Notes: generated from the letters alone by a model not told the origin. DNA of 64,000 nucleotides from an uncultured Pseudomonadota bacterium (GCA_913057905.1 CAJXPB010000003.1:1-64000), one strand, 5' to 3'. Shown: positions 16,848 through 26,380, counted from the stretch's first letter. Numbers and translations: made by a program.

Positions 16848-17639
16848 ATGGCTCTTGCACCAAATACATCCGGCGAGCGACAGTGGACCGTCTCCGAGTA
16901 CATGGCGTTGGAGGACGAAGAGCGCCACGAACTGATTCGCGGCGAGTTATTGATGGTCCCGAGCCCCGACATCGCTCATCAACGTACGATCACCAAATTG
17001 GGAACGTTGATCGATACCCACGTTCTCGAGAATGACCTCGGAGAGTGCTTTGACGCGCCCTTCGACGTCGTTCTGGCCGAAGATACCGTCCTCCAGCCGG
17101 ATTTCACCTTCGTCGGTAAGGAGAGATTCCCGGAGCTGTGGGATGGCCACTGCATCACCGGGGCTCCGGACATGGTCGTGGAGGTCGTCTCGCCGTCGAC
17201 GGCCCAGCGGGACCGCATTAGCAAGCGGCGCATCTTCGCGGAGTCCGGCGTGCCCTGGCTTCTATTCGTCGACCCGGACGCCCACGTCGTGGAGGTTTTC
17301 CACCTGAACGACGAGGGAAAATACGTGCTCGAAAACTCCGCGGCCGAAGACGAGACGTTAGGCTTTGGGCTTTTTCCGGATCTGGAGATTGAACTCTCGA
17401 AGATCTGGTTTCACCCGCCGGATGCTGAAGCGAACGGGGCCGAGGACGCAATGGCAACTGCAAAACAAGACATTCGACAGCTTCTCGACGAACTGCCAGA
17501 GGATTCGACGTACGAAGATATCCAGTATCACATCTACGTGCGTCAGAAGGTGGCAAAGGGACTCGAAGACGTGGAGGAGGGACGCGTGCTGTCCCAGGAC
17601 GAAGTTGAAGAGAGGATGGGTCGGTGGCTGGACGAATAA
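16848..17639 (+). CDS. Uma2-family (DUF820) nuclease fused to antitoxin-like tail
   Basis: A 263-residue protein from ATG 16848 (an in-frame GTG at 16842 is also possible). Residues about 10-190 are a Uma2/PD-(D/E)XK domain: ERHELIRGELLMVPSP, LQPDFTFVG and PDMVVEVVSPSTAQRDRISK carry the conserved E, D, and E..K catalytic residues. The last 60 residues (IRQLLDELPEDSTYEDIQ onward, with YVRQKVAKGLEDVEEGRVLS) look like a RelB/Phd-type addiction-module antitoxin. An internal ATG at 17451, preceded by GAGGAC, could make this tail alone. Uma2 proteins normally end near residue 190. Confidence 0.75.
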   Translation: MALAPNTSGERQWTVSEYMALEDEERHELIRGELLMVPSPDIAHQRTITKLGTLIDTHVLENDLGECFDAPFDVVLAEDTVLQPDFTFVGKERFPELWDGHCITGAPDMVVEVVSPSTAQRDRISKRRIFAESGVPWLLFVDPDAHVVEVFHLNDEGKYVLENSAAEDETLGFGLFPDLEIELSKIWFHPPDAEANGAEDAMATAKQDIRQLLDELPEDSTYEDIQYHIYVRQKVAKGLEDVEEGRVLSQDEVEERMGRWLDE

Positions 17640-17734
17640 TGTGGAGGGACAATTCATTCGGTGCCTGGCACCTCATTAGAGCCCAAGTGGAGAGTCAGCC
17701 TGACGGGTCGTTGCCGTCAAGATCTTCCCAGTTT

Positions 17735-17773
17735 GCCCGGGCCCCTGAATCCAGCTACCTTCAGAAGGCTGCG
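17735..17773. repeat. 39-bp direct repeat flanking the Uma2 gene, copy 2
   Basis: Second copy of the block at 16727-16765, 30 bases upstream of the first VWA-like lipoprotein gene. It shares CTGAATCCAGCTACC and TTCAGAAGGCTGCG exactly. Confidence 0.7.
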
Positions 17774-17802
17774 GCAATGCGAACGATACCGGAGAGGCTC
17801 AG

Positions 17803-19497
17803 ATGGATTGGCAAACGATATTGCTGGCTGGTTCATCGGTATTCTTTCTAGGCCTCCTCGGCTGCAACGAAGACCCCGTCGGCGGAGGGTTCACGTTCGA
17901 CGCGGGGCAGAATGACACGGGCGTCCCTTCCACCGCAGAGGAGTGGTTCGAGACGGCCTGCGAGACGACCTCGCCGGGCGACGTAACGGTCCAGGAGAAC
18001 CAGGACGGCAACTGGGCCTTCGCCCTCCCCAAGGGTGACTTCGAGTACTTCAACCTGCCGATCTCCGGTTTCGACGCCCCGCACGCAGGGGCGTTGATCG
18101 ATCACTCCAACGGGGATGTGGCCGGCGCCGTGGCCTCGGGTCCCGGGTCGATCGATGACTTCGAAGAACCCGACAAGTCGCTTCGGCGCGCACTCCTCGA
18201 CAGGCTTCCCGATGGCGTCGAGACCCCGGACTTCGGCAGCAACCTGTCAGCCGAGTATGAGACCCATGACGGACGGCGGGCCCGCACGCTGACGAGCCCC
18301 TTGCTGACCGACAGCGCCATGGCGGCGGGGCAACTTCGAAACGACATCCTCTTCGCCCTGGCCGACTTTGACCACTCGGACATCTGGTTTGTCGAACCAG
18401 AGTTCGACGGCACGGCATTTTCCAGCTTCCGGCTCCGGCTGACGCTCCAATCGATGCCGAGTGCCGGCGACGGTGGCGGCCACTGGGTCATCGCCCTTTC
18501 AGTCGAACCGACGGAGCCCAACGACGAACAAACCCGCATCGCGGCCGTTGACATGGCGGGTTCGCACAACCTGGCCGTCGCCGGCAGTTCGTTTTCCGCG
18601 CAGTGCGACCGGTCCACGATGGTCCTGCCCACGCCGTACTACCTGTACTTTGTCATCGACGTCGACGGCCCGGCAGGATGGGCCGGCACGGTGGAGAACT
18701 ACGTCACGCAGGTCTCCGAGCGGATCGCGCAGATTTCCCCGCGGTATCGTCTTCAGATCGGAATCACCAATACGGTGGCTGCCAACGAGGGACGGTTTTT
18801 CAGGGAGGCCGATTGGCTCGAGCGCGGCGAAGTCAGTGTCGACGCCGTCCGTAGGGCCGCCACAGTCTGCCAGGAAACCAATGGTTGGCAGTGCGGTGGC
18901 GAACGCGACGGGCTAGCCGTCGCCGAGGCGGGTCTGCAGAGGATGGATAGACCCGAGAGCGGCGGCGGCGAAGGCCCCAGCATGAAGCCCGCCGACCAGC
19001 GGCAACTCGCCGTCATCTTCATCTCCGACGAAGAACCCGCGTCGGTCCAGAGCGGCAACCGAACGGCGGCGTCCTACAGAGAGAGCCTGCAATCCCACAA
19101 CCCCTGGGTCGTCCAGGTCATCGGCCCGCAGAGCGACTGCGGCTCAAAACCGCTCGCCAAAGCCTACAGGGGCATCGACGCCGACTCCGTCGAAGACCTG
19201 TGCGCGCTACCGACGAATGCCGGCGAGCTCAACCGCATCGTACGCGAGGTTTTCGCTATCGGCGGAGTCGCATACGAAACCCGGGCCCTTGGATCGATAC
19301 AGCTCTCCGAAACGCCGATCTCGCCGTCCCTGCGCATGTTTCAGAATGCCGACGGAATCGTACGTGATGATGCGGACGGCTTTCGGTACCAGCCAGATCT
19401 CAATCAGGTCGAGTTACGCGGCGGATTCAGCCCCTGGCAGGTCGACTACTTTGGCGGTCCGTATTTCAATGTGGTGCGGTATTATTCGTGGGATTGA
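17803..19497 (+). CDS. VWA-like lipoprotein with degenerate MIDAS, paralog 1
   Basis: A 564-residue lipoprotein (signal ending LGLLGCNEDP; GGAGAGG before the ATG). The first of three tandem paralogs. The N-terminal half is family-specific (WFETACETTSPGDV, GNWAFALP). The second half has a VWA-like topology: YYLYFVIDVDGPAGW where a VWA MIDAS would read DxSxS, then LQIGITNTVA, a GERDGLAVAEAGLQ helix, and AVIFISDEEPAS. The C-terminus FGGPYFNVVRYYSWD is shared by all three. It should be an exported binding protein; ligand unknown. Confidence 0.7.
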   Translation: MDWQTILLAGSSVFFLGLLGCNEDPVGGGFTFDAGQNDTGVPSTAEEWFETACETTSPGDVTVQENQDGNWAFALPKGDFEYFNLPISGFDAPHAGALIDHSNGDVAGAVASGPGSIDDFEEPDKSLRRALLDRLPDGVETPDFGSNLSAEYETHDGRRARTLTSPLLTDSAMAAGQLRNDILFALADFDHSDIWFVEPEFDGTAFSSFRLRLTLQSMPSAGDGGGHWVIALSVEPTEPNDEQTRIAAVDMAGSHNLAVAGSSFSAQCDRSTMVLPTPYYLYFVIDVDGPAGWAGTVENYVTQVSERIAQISPRYRLQIGITNTVAANEGRFFREADWLERGEVSVDAVRRAATVCQETNGWQCGGERDGLAVAEAGLQRMDRPESGGGEGPSMKPADQRQLAVIFISDEEPASVQSGNRTAASYRESLQSHNPWVVQVIGPQSDCGSKPLAKAYRGIDADSVEDLCALPTNAGELNRIVREVFAIGGVAYETRALGSIQLSETPISPSLRMFQNADGIVRDDADGFRYQPDLNQVELRGGFSPWQVDYFGGPYFNVVRYYSWD

Positions 19498-19503
19498 GGT
19501 TGG

Positions 19504-19553
19504 GCGATCACGCAGCGTGTCGCGCCTGCGGCGCTCCGCCGCGGGATAGGCAA
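19504..19553. repeat. 50-bp dispersed repeat, copy 1
   Basis: A GC-rich block between paralogs 1 and 2 (landmarks GATCACGC, GTGTCGCGCCTGCGGCG and ATAGGCAA) that recurs at 63610-63659 with about 90% identity. It can fold into a hairpin around CGGCG/CGCCG, so it is a REP-like element. Confidence 0.65.
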
Positions 19554-19662
19554 CGGAGGAAGCGCAACGAACTCGGTTGATGCGACCCTGACTTGTTCTG
19601 CTTGGCGCGGATCGCTACCTTGCGTGAGCAACACACTCGACACGCTGACACGGGATCGAATC

Positions 19663-21357
19663 GTGAAACGAACGGCGCTCATTTTGGGTTGTCTGTTGCC
19701 CCTGGCGGCGACGTTTGGGTGCAACGAGGATCCGCGGCGCGGCGCGTTCACGATGGACGTGGGCACCGAGGATACGAGCCCGCCGTCGGAGGCGGAGAAA
19801 TGGTACCAGACCGCCTGTGAAACCACGTCTCCGCGAGAGATCTCAGTCGAGGAGAATGGCGACGGCAACTGGGCGTATGCCTTGCCGCGATCGGCCAGCG
19901 AGTATCGAAACCTGCAGCTCTCGGGGTTTGAGCCTCCCCACGCGGCGGCGATCGTGGAGTCCAACCTGACAGGGGTCTCCGGGGCGCTCCTCTCGCGACC
20001 TGTCGCATTTGGAGAGGAAAATGCACCCGACGCGGTCATGAGAGATCAAACCAAGTCCTTACCCAAGCCGGTGGCCGAGCAGATTTTCAACACAAGCCAC
20101 GGGACTTACGATACACCGGGCGACCGTCGTGCTACCATCTTCAGACTCCTCCTCGAGACCAGCGAACCGGTGACGGTCGACGCGTTTCGGAATCTGATGC
20201 TGGTACACTTCGCCGACTTCGATCGAAATGATGTCGAATCTCTGGGGGACGAAGACGGAGAGACCCATTCGAAATTCCGAGTGTACGTCACGCTCCAGAC
20301 GATGCCGACGCCGGGTTCAGACAACAATCACGGCGTCTACTCGATGGCCGTTTCGGCGGCACAGGCCTACGACGAAAACGATGAGGTGCGACAAGTCATG
20401 GATGACCTGTCGCTGTCGAACAATGTGGCGCCGGCAGGAACCGCCCGGACCGGACGATGCGACAAGTACCTCGTCGACATCGGGACCCGCCGATACACCT
20501 ACTTGGTCATCGACGTTGACGGTCCCGATGGATATTCGAAAGACGTCAACCGGTTCTTTTCCAAAATCGCAGAAGTGGCTTTCGAACGCGGCGTACCTCC
20601 ACTCGTGCGGCTTGGCGTCACAAACACAGTGATGGCCAACAAGGGTCGGTTCGTCCACGACGGTTGGCTGAACGACAAAGAGGAGTTCCTCCAGGCCATC
20701 AAGGATGCCGCGACCGAGTGCAAGCCGACCGACGAATGGGCCTGTGAGGGTGAGCGAGACGGGTTGGCCGTGGCGAAGAAGGGGCTGGAGTACATGAGCA
20801 ACCAGGAAAACCCTCCTCCCAAAGATGTTCGAATGGTGCCAGACAGCCTCTCAGCCGTGGGAATCATCAGCGACGAGAATCCGCACACCATCGAAAGTGG
20901 TGAACGTACGGCTGACTACTACCGACCGTGGGGGAGAGAAAAGGTCGCCCAGATCATCGGGCCCCGAGGCGACTGCGCCCCTGACCACCAGCTTGCAGCC
21001 GCCTACATCGACATCTTCGGCGCAACCGACTTCGCATATCTTCATGACTACTGCGAGCTCCAGGAAGAACGGAACTCTGTAAACACAGCTTCCCATCACT
21101 TTGGGAACACATTCCCGATCTTTCCACGCACTAGGCACGCCCCGCAGCTGTCGTCGACACCAATCACGCCGTCGTTACGCTCATTTCTAAATGCCGATGA
21201 GGTTCCTCGAGCACGCGAAAACGGGTTTGCCTACTTCCCGTATGACAATACTGCTCAGCTGGTCGGCTCCTACAGCGACACCGAGCTCGACCCTTTCGGC
21301 GGACCTTACTTCGTCGCGTTTCGACATTTCTCGTGGGATTACGGTTCCGGGGACTGA
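19663..21357 (+). CDS. VWA-like lipoprotein with degenerate MIDAS, paralog 2
   Basis: A 564-residue paralog. The GTG at 19663 is chosen because MKRTALILGCLLPLAATFGC aligns with paralog 3 and both have ACGGG eight bases before the start; a GTG at 19624 is an alternative. Shared landmarks: CNEDPRRGAFTMD, WYQTACETTSP, GNWAYALP, YLVIDVDGPDGY at the MIDAS position, GERDGLAVAKKGLEYM and GGPYFVAFRHFSWDYG. The phrase SAVGIISDENP replaces the second VWA strand. Same inferred exported location. Confidence 0.7.
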   Translation: MKRTALILGCLLPLAATFGCNEDPRRGAFTMDVGTEDTSPPSEAEKWYQTACETTSPREISVEENGDGNWAYALPRSASEYRNLQLSGFEPPHAAAIVESNLTGVSGALLSRPVAFGEENAPDAVMRDQTKSLPKPVAEQIFNTSHGTYDTPGDRRATIFRLLLETSEPVTVDAFRNLMLVHFADFDRNDVESLGDEDGETHSKFRVYVTLQTMPTPGSDNNHGVYSMAVSAAQAYDENDEVRQVMDDLSLSNNVAPAGTARTGRCDKYLVDIGTRRYTYLVIDVDGPDGYSKDVNRFFSKIAEVAFERGVPPLVRLGVTNTVMANKGRFVHDGWLNDKEEFLQAIKDAATECKPTDEWACEGERDGLAVAKKGLEYMSNQENPPPKDVRMVPDSLSAVGIISDENPHTIESGERTADYYRPWGREKVAQIIGPRGDCAPDHQLAAAYIDIFGATDFAYLHDYCELQEERNSVNTASHHFGNTFPIFPRTRHAPQLSSTPITPSLRSFLNADEVPRARENGFAYFPYDNTAQLVGSYSDTELDPFGGPYFVAFRHFSWDYGSGD

Positions 21358-21496
21358 CGTCGGACGTGACTTGATGGTTTGGGACGCAGGATCTGGGTCT
21401 TCGACGATTCCAGTAGGTCGATGGCGATTTGCCCATCATTTCCAGCACCGCTACAGTCTGCGCGATCCTCTCTCCTGGTTGGCACGGGTCAAGACC

Positions 21497-23293
21497 TTGA
21501 AGCGTACGGCGCTCATATTCTGTAGTTCGATGCTTCTGGCAGTGGGCTTTGGGTGCAACGAAGACCCGCGCTACGGGCCGTTCCAGAGGGACCTTGGTGG
21601 GGAGGACGTGGAGACCCTGGACTCCGGACTCGACGCCTCAGATGGTGGTCGAGACACCGAACGAGACGTGCGTGACGACGTCCAAGAAGATAGCGGCCGC
21701 GACATTGAAGAGGACGTCGATGAGGACACCGGGCCGCCGGACGATCCGAATGAGGCCTGGTTTCAGACGGCCTGCGAGACGACCTCGCCAAAATCTCTGA
21801 AACTCGAGACCAACGACGACGGAAACTGGGCGTTCGCGCCGCCGACGGGCATCTCCAACTACAAGAATCTCAACGTTGAAGGGTACGACCCACCGCACGC
21901 GGCGGCGACCTACGATTCCGAGTCACTGCACGTAGCCGGTGGCGTCGTCTCCACCCCGGATTCGCTCGCAAGGGTCGGCAAGGAGACCTTTCGGTCGACG
22001 CTCGATCAAACCCTGCCCGCCGACTTCACGCAGGACCCGCTGGGGAGCACAGTGGTGGAGCGACAGAGTCCCGACGGTCGACCTGTGAAAATTTATCGGA
22101 CATGGGGGACGACGTCGGAGCCCGCCACGGTGCAGGACATCCGCAGCGACGTCCTTGTGGGGCTGGGGGCCTTAGACGAGTCGGACATCCCTGGCATCAA
22201 ACGGTCTGGCTCCAAGACGAGCAGCCACTTTCGCATCGAGGTTGCCGCACACGGCATTCCGCGTGCAGGTGATTCGCCGCATCGGATCTACGGACTCTCC
22301 GTCGAACACTTCCGAGGCCAGCATCGCGCATTCAGCACGGATGCACGGAGCCTCGAGAGTCTTGCGCCGCTGGGGACGGCCACCGAGAGCCACTGCGTCA
22401 AAGAGCGCATGGAGATGCCTCGCCCGCTGTACCTCTATTTCGTGGTCGATGTCGACGGACCCGACGGATGGGAAGCCAAAGTGGCGCAGTTCGTGGAATG
22501 GGTTGCTGAGGACTCCATCTACAGGCGTTGGCCTACTCGGGTGAAGTTCGGGATTACGAACACGATTCCAGCCAACGAAGGTCGCCTCCACGGAGACGAT
22601 GGCTGGCTGGGCAACCTCGAGAAGGTGAAGTCTCACCTGAAGGATGCGGCCCTGGATTGCCAATCCTCGGCCGACTGGGCGTGCTCCGGAACTCGGGATG
22701 GACTGAAGTCGGCGCGCCAGGGGCTGACCTACATGGATCGCACGACAGACCCGGCGCCGCTGGACGAGCGGCTCCGTCCCGAAGGCAAGCGGAAATTGGC
22801 CGTCGTCTTCATCAGCGACGAGACGCCGGCCTCGGTTCAGGACGGCTCGAAGAGCCTGGAGTTTTACCCGAATTTTCTGAGGTCCAAGAGTCCGAGCCTT
22901 ATCGGTCTCGTCAGCACGACAATGGAGTGCCGCTCAAGCGCTGCCTCCAGCCCCTACCGGGCCCTGGGGGCCGACATCCAGACGGATCTATGCTCGATCT
23001 CAGAGAGATATGGAGACCTGCACCGCGCCCTAGTCGACGAGTCTTTCGCCGCGTCACCGGTCAGCCTACCGACACTCCACGACTACATCATCTTCGATGA
23101 GGCGCCGATCCCGCCGTCTCTCCGGGTCTACCAGAACGAGGCGGAACTCCCGCGAGGCTCGGGATTTGAGTACGATCCATCCCAGGGTATCCGGCTCATG
23201 GGCGAATATTCGCCGGACAACAGAAGCCTCTGGGGCGGACCGTACTACAACGTGCTTCGGTTCTATTCTTGGGACTACGGTTTAGAGGAATGA
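21497..23293 (+). CDS. VWA-like lipoprotein with degenerate MIDAS, paralog 3
   Basis: A 598-residue paralog. The first ATG in this frame (21191) lies inside paralog 2 and is rejected. The TTG at 21497 gives MKRTALIFCSSMLLAVGFGC, matching paralog 2; TTG 21479 is also possible. It differs by an Asp/Glu-rich linker after the lipobox (about residues 30-80). Then WFQTACETTSPKSL, YLYFVVDVDGPDGW, GTRDGLKSARQGLTYM, AVVFISDETPAS and GGPYYNVLRFYSWDYG follow. It ends 6 bases before the macro-domain gene. Confidence 0.7.
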   Translation: MKRTALIFCSSMLLAVGFGCNEDPRYGPFQRDLGGEDVETLDSGLDASDGGRDTERDVRDDVQEDSGRDIEEDVDEDTGPPDDPNEAWFQTACETTSPKSLKLETNDDGNWAFAPPTGISNYKNLNVEGYDPPHAAATYDSESLHVAGGVVSTPDSLARVGKETFRSTLDQTLPADFTQDPLGSTVVERQSPDGRPVKIYRTWGTTSEPATVQDIRSDVLVGLGALDESDIPGIKRSGSKTSSHFRIEVAAHGIPRAGDSPHRIYGLSVEHFRGQHRAFSTDARSLESLAPLGTATESHCVKERMEMPRPLYLYFVVDVDGPDGWEAKVAQFVEWVAEDSIYRRWPTRVKFGITNTIPANEGRLHGDDGWLGNLEKVKSHLKDAALDCQSSADWACSGTRDGLKSARQGLTYMDRTTDPAPLDERLRPEGKRKLAVVFISDETPASVQDGSKSLEFYPNFLRSKSPSLIGLVSTTMECRSSAASSPYRALGADIQTDLCSISERYGDLHRALVDESFAASPVSLPTLHDYIIFDEAPIPPSLRVYQNEAELPRGSGFEYDPSQGIRLMGEYSPDNRSLWGGPYYNVLRFYSWDYGLEE

Positions 23294-23299
23294 TCCATC

Positions 23300-23836
23300 A
23301 TGAAGACCTACACAAAAAACGGCATCGACATCGAATTGGTGCAGGGTGACATCGCCAGCCAGGACGACATCGAGGCGGTGGTCAACGCCGCGAACGCGCA
23401 ACTTCGGACCGGCGGCGGGGTGGCGGGCGCCATCCACCGTGGTGCGGGGCCGGGGCTGACCGAAGAGACGCGCCAGTATGCCCCTATCGAGCCCGGCGAG
23501 GCGGTGGTGACGGGCGGGCACAACCTGCCGAACGCCTACGTGATCCACTGTCTGGGGCCGCGCTGGGAGATCGACACGCCCGAAGAGGAGCTGCTTCGGC
23601 GTTGCTACCGGCGCGCTCTGGAGTTGGCCGAGGAGAACGAGATCACGTCGGTCGCGTTTCCGGCGCTATCCACCGGGGCCTTCGGGTATCCTGTCGAGGA
23701 GGCGACGGAGGCCGCCGTCGATGAAGTGCTGGCGGGGCTGGAGGGCCTGGAGTCGGTCGAACGGATTCGGTTCGTCGTCTTTTCGGACCGCGACCGCGAG
23801 GTCTATCGAGAGGTGTTGGACGGGAGACTCGGATAG
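23300..23836 (+). CDS. macro-domain protein (ADP-ribose / O-acetyl-ADP-ribose hydrolase type)
   Basis: A 178-residue MacroD/YmdB-like protein. It has the ADP-ribose pocket motifs VVNAANAQLRTGGGVAGAIH and FPALSTGAFGYP, plus GPRWEID. Enzymes of this group remove ADP-ribose from Asp/Glu or hydrolyse O-acetyl-ADP-ribose in the cytoplasm. It begins 6 bases after paralog 3, so may be co-transcribed. No ADP-ribosyltransferase (DarT-like) gene is nearby. Confidence 0.88.
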   Translation: MKTYTKNGIDIELVQGDIASQDDIEAVVNAANAQLRTGGGVAGAIHRGAGPGLTEETRQYAPIEPGEAVVTGGHNLPNAYVIHCLGPRWEIDTPEEELLRRCYRRALELAEENEITSVAFPALSTGAFGYPVEEATEAAVDEVLAGLEGLESVERIRFVVFSDRDREVYREVLDGRLG

Positions 23837-23919
23837 CAACCCTTGGAAATAGGCCATTGGGGACTATTGATAGTGGGTGGATTGCCACGAATCATCTTTC
23901 CTCGAACAGCTCCAAGTGT

Positions 23920-24645
23920 ATGGCCGGACTCCCGATCACCGATGAAAACGAAGCCGTACGTCAGCAGATCGTCGACAAGCTGTCGCCGGACGACTTGCGT
24001 GATGACCCGACGCTCACTCGCGTCGCGCAGTGCGTGGAGGCGATCTACGGGGTCTCGATGACCCATGTGTCGCTGCTCGACCGCGAGTATCAGTGCGTGG
24101 TCGGCCAGGTCGGGTTCGACCGGTGGCAGATCGACCGGGAGCAGACCTTCTGTACCCGGGTTATCGCGCGCAACGACGTTCTGTTCGTCAACGATGCGAC
24201 CGAACACCCCGACTTCGAGGACAACCCGATGGTCACCGGGGAGCCATACATTCGCTTTTATGTCGGGGTACCGGTCGTCGTCGGTGATGTGGCGGTGGGG
24301 ACGCTGTGCGCGATGGACAACGTGCCGCACGAGCCGGACATGGAGAAACGCATCGAGATGTTCGGGCTGGTGCACCTTCTGGAGCAGGCGCTGGGGTTGC
24401 GGCTCAAGTACGGCCGCGAGAGTGTGGAGTTCGCCCTGGCGCGGGATCTCGTCGATGCGCGCGCCGCCACCACGTTGAAGCGATACGAAGGAGCGCTGGA
24501 CCCGAACGACAGGGAACTGCGGGTTGCCGAAGAGAGCATCCGCTCGGCGATGGACCGGCTGGCCCAGATGGACACCGAGGCGGCTACGGACCTCGACGAT
24601 CCGACCGATGTGGACCCGTCGATCGCCGAGAGGCACAAAAAATAG
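23920..24645 (+). CDS. GAF-domain protein
   Basis: A 241-residue protein from the ATG at 23920 (MAGLPITDENEAVRQQ); an upstream TTG at 23857 would only add unlikely sequence. Residues about 35-165 form a GAF domain of the small-molecule/redox sensor type: TRVAQCVEAIYGVSMTHVS, EQTFCTRVIARNDVLFVND, FYVGVPVVVGDVAVGTLCAM. The C-terminal 75 residues are helical and acidic with no output domain. It may modulate a partner; ligand unknown. Confidence 0.75.
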   Translation: MAGLPITDENEAVRQQIVDKLSPDDLRDDPTLTRVAQCVEAIYGVSMTHVSLLDREYQCVVGQVGFDRWQIDREQTFCTRVIARNDVLFVNDATEHPDFEDNPMVTGEPYIRFYVGVPVVVGDVAVGTLCAMDNVPHEPDMEKRIEMFGLVHLLEQALGLRLKYGRESVEFALARDLVDARAATTLKRYEGALDPNDRELRVAEESIRSAMDRLAQMDTEAATDLDDPTDVDPSIAERHKK

Positions 24646-25207
24646 CAAGAAAAAAGAGAGCGCGCCGGACATGGCCTACATGACGTGGCGACTTGCTCCT
24701 TTCGGAGTGCGGCCGTTCATATCATGCGGGAGGACGATTTAATGACCTCCGTAATGACAACTGCTATCCATCGGCCACGTTTGACCGCGACCGTTTGCCT
24801 GGCGCCCTTAGCAGGACGCCCGGTAGAATGGGAGCCCTCTCGGGCGACATCCTCGCCGGCCTCTCGGCCAACTCCGAAAGCAGCGCTTTCTGTGGGTGTT
24901 GAGACTCCTTAGAGTCTCGCCACCGACAGCGATGCATCCAACGAATTCGGCAGCCACCCACGATGTCGACACAGCTTGAACCGCGCCTTCACCGCCAGGG
25001 TGGTGTCTCTCGGCAATCAACGGTGGTTCACACAGTTACCTCTTGAGTCGTGCGTTCCATCGCTGGCCTGTCTTGTCCGCCAGACACATCAGCCACCCGA
25101 CTCTCGGCCTCGGCGTCGCCGCCGGCGGCGTCTAAATCGGGAGAGCCACTACACCATGTACAACGCGCTCTAGTGACGAAGCTAGCCACCGGGACGTCAC
25201 GGGCAAC
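24646..25207. other. 560-bp intergenic region, no confident gene
   Basis: A 56-codon ORF from ATG 24742 follows GGGAGGACGATTTA, a good ribosome binding site, but its Pro/Arg/Ser-rich translation has no recognisable features. Its stop lies inside the perfect hairpin GAGACTC-CTTA-GAGTCTC at 24901-24918, which has no T-tract. The rest shows only out-of-frame GC-rich ORFs. Confidence 0.3.
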
Positions 25208-26380
25208 TCAGAATTTTTGTTCGTAGACCTCGAGCATCAGCTCGTAGATCGTCTCGTCGGAGGGGACGTCGCCGAGCTGGGAGGAGGCCTCGGTTCGGAA
25301 GGCATCGACCATCTCGCGGACCGGTTTTCGCCACTCTTCATCGATGGTCCAGAAAAACGCAGTCAGCCGGGAGACATCGCCGTGGGGGTCGACGGTGTAG
25401 TCGACGACCTTGGCCAGATCCTGGCCGCGGCCACGGCGTTTGGCCCGGTCGATCATCTCGGCGATGCGATTGCGAAATGACTCGGTGACGGCGTGGTCGG
25501 CGTGGCCCCACTGAGCGGTCTCCTCGTCGGGCAGCGAGCGCGCCGTAAAGCGGGTCTCCTCGAGCCCGCTTCCCGGCTCGTAGCAGATGTGGATGCTGAC
25601 CGGCTGGCCGGCGTGGATGTCGATGGCCTCGCGCAGCGGCACAAGCACGGAGCTGAGGCCGCTCTGGCTGGTCGTCTGAATGACGCCTTCGGCGAGCTCG
25701 CAGATGGTGGTGAGTCGCAGCCCGGTGAGCCGGCCGTCGAGCAGTGGTTTGACGATGATGGTGTCGTCGATCGTCTCGGGGATCGGGCCGTCGTTCGTGA
25801 AGCTGGTCGTCGTGAAGTGCTTCGACTCGCTGAGCACGGGGACCGGTTCGCCGGGGCGCGTAAACCGCGGTGTTTTCAGACCCAGGCCGCCCACCCGATT
25901 GGGAGCGCTGGTCAGCTCGAACATGTGGAACAGCCGGCGAGGCACCATCACACCGTCGGACTCGACCACATTCTTGCGCACATTCTCCAGCACTGCGGCG
26001 GCACGCCCTTCGATGATCCAGGTCGACTGCACGGCTGCGATGGCGACGTCCGCGCGGTCGCCACTCTTCAGGGTCACATCCCGGGGCGCCGACTCGATCA
26101 ATTTGACCTTCTTGCCGCGATTCTGGGCGTACAGTCCCTGTTGGATGCTCTCGACGAGCTCGGGGTCGTCTTCGACGATCACGACGCGGCCGGCGCGATC
26201 GTAGACCTCGTCGATCAACGTCGCGGCTCCCCAGCCGATCAGCGCGACCGTCGGTTCGGAGCCGACGTCGTCGCCGGCGAAGGTCCGTTCGATGGCTCGG
26301 ACCAGACTGGATCGTCGGTGCGGATCGAGCGCGTTTGCAAAACTATCGCCATTGGTGAGCTTGCTGTGGCCGTTGCTCAT
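25208..26380 (-). CDS. PRMT-like class I SAM-dependent methyltransferase
   Basis: A 390-residue protein; the ATG at 26380 follows GAGGCGACG and is preferred over the upstream in-frame ATG at 26440. The Rossmann motif I is TVALIGWGAATLIDEVYDR, followed by an acidic post-I strand VVIVEDD. The layout (Rossmann domain followed by a beta-barrel with QPVSIHICYEPGSGLEETRF) resembles protein arginine methyltransferases. The usual double-E loop is not obvious, so the substrate is uncertain. Confidence 0.6.
   Translation of the reverse strand: MSNGHSKLTNGDSFANALDPHRRSSLVRAIERTFAGDDVGSEPTVALIGWGAATLIDEVYDRAGRVVIVEDDPELVESIQQGLYAQNRGKKVKLIESAPRDVTLKSGDRADVAIAAVQSTWIIEGRAAAVLENVRKNVVESDGVMVPRRLFHMFELTSAPNRVGGLGLKTPRFTRPGEPVPVLSESKHFTTTSFTNDGPIPETIDDTIIVKPLLDGRLTGLRLTTICELAEGVIQTTSQSGLSSVLVPLREAIDIHAGQPVSIHICYEPGSGLEETRFTARSLPDEETAQWGHADHAVTESFRNRIAEMIDRAKRRGRGQDLAKVVDYTVDPHGDVSRLTAFFWTIDEEWRKPVREMVDAFRTEASSQLGDVPSDETIYELMLEVYEQKF

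Noticed and set aside
21191..21496. Upstream extension of VWA-like paralog 3 from ATG 21191
   Set aside because: Lies inside the paralog 2 coding region in another frame; homology begins at MKRTALI.
23300..24645. Macro domain plus GAF pair as a DarTG-like defence module
   Set aside because: No ADP-ribosyltransferase toxin gene is present; the GAF protein has no such motifs.
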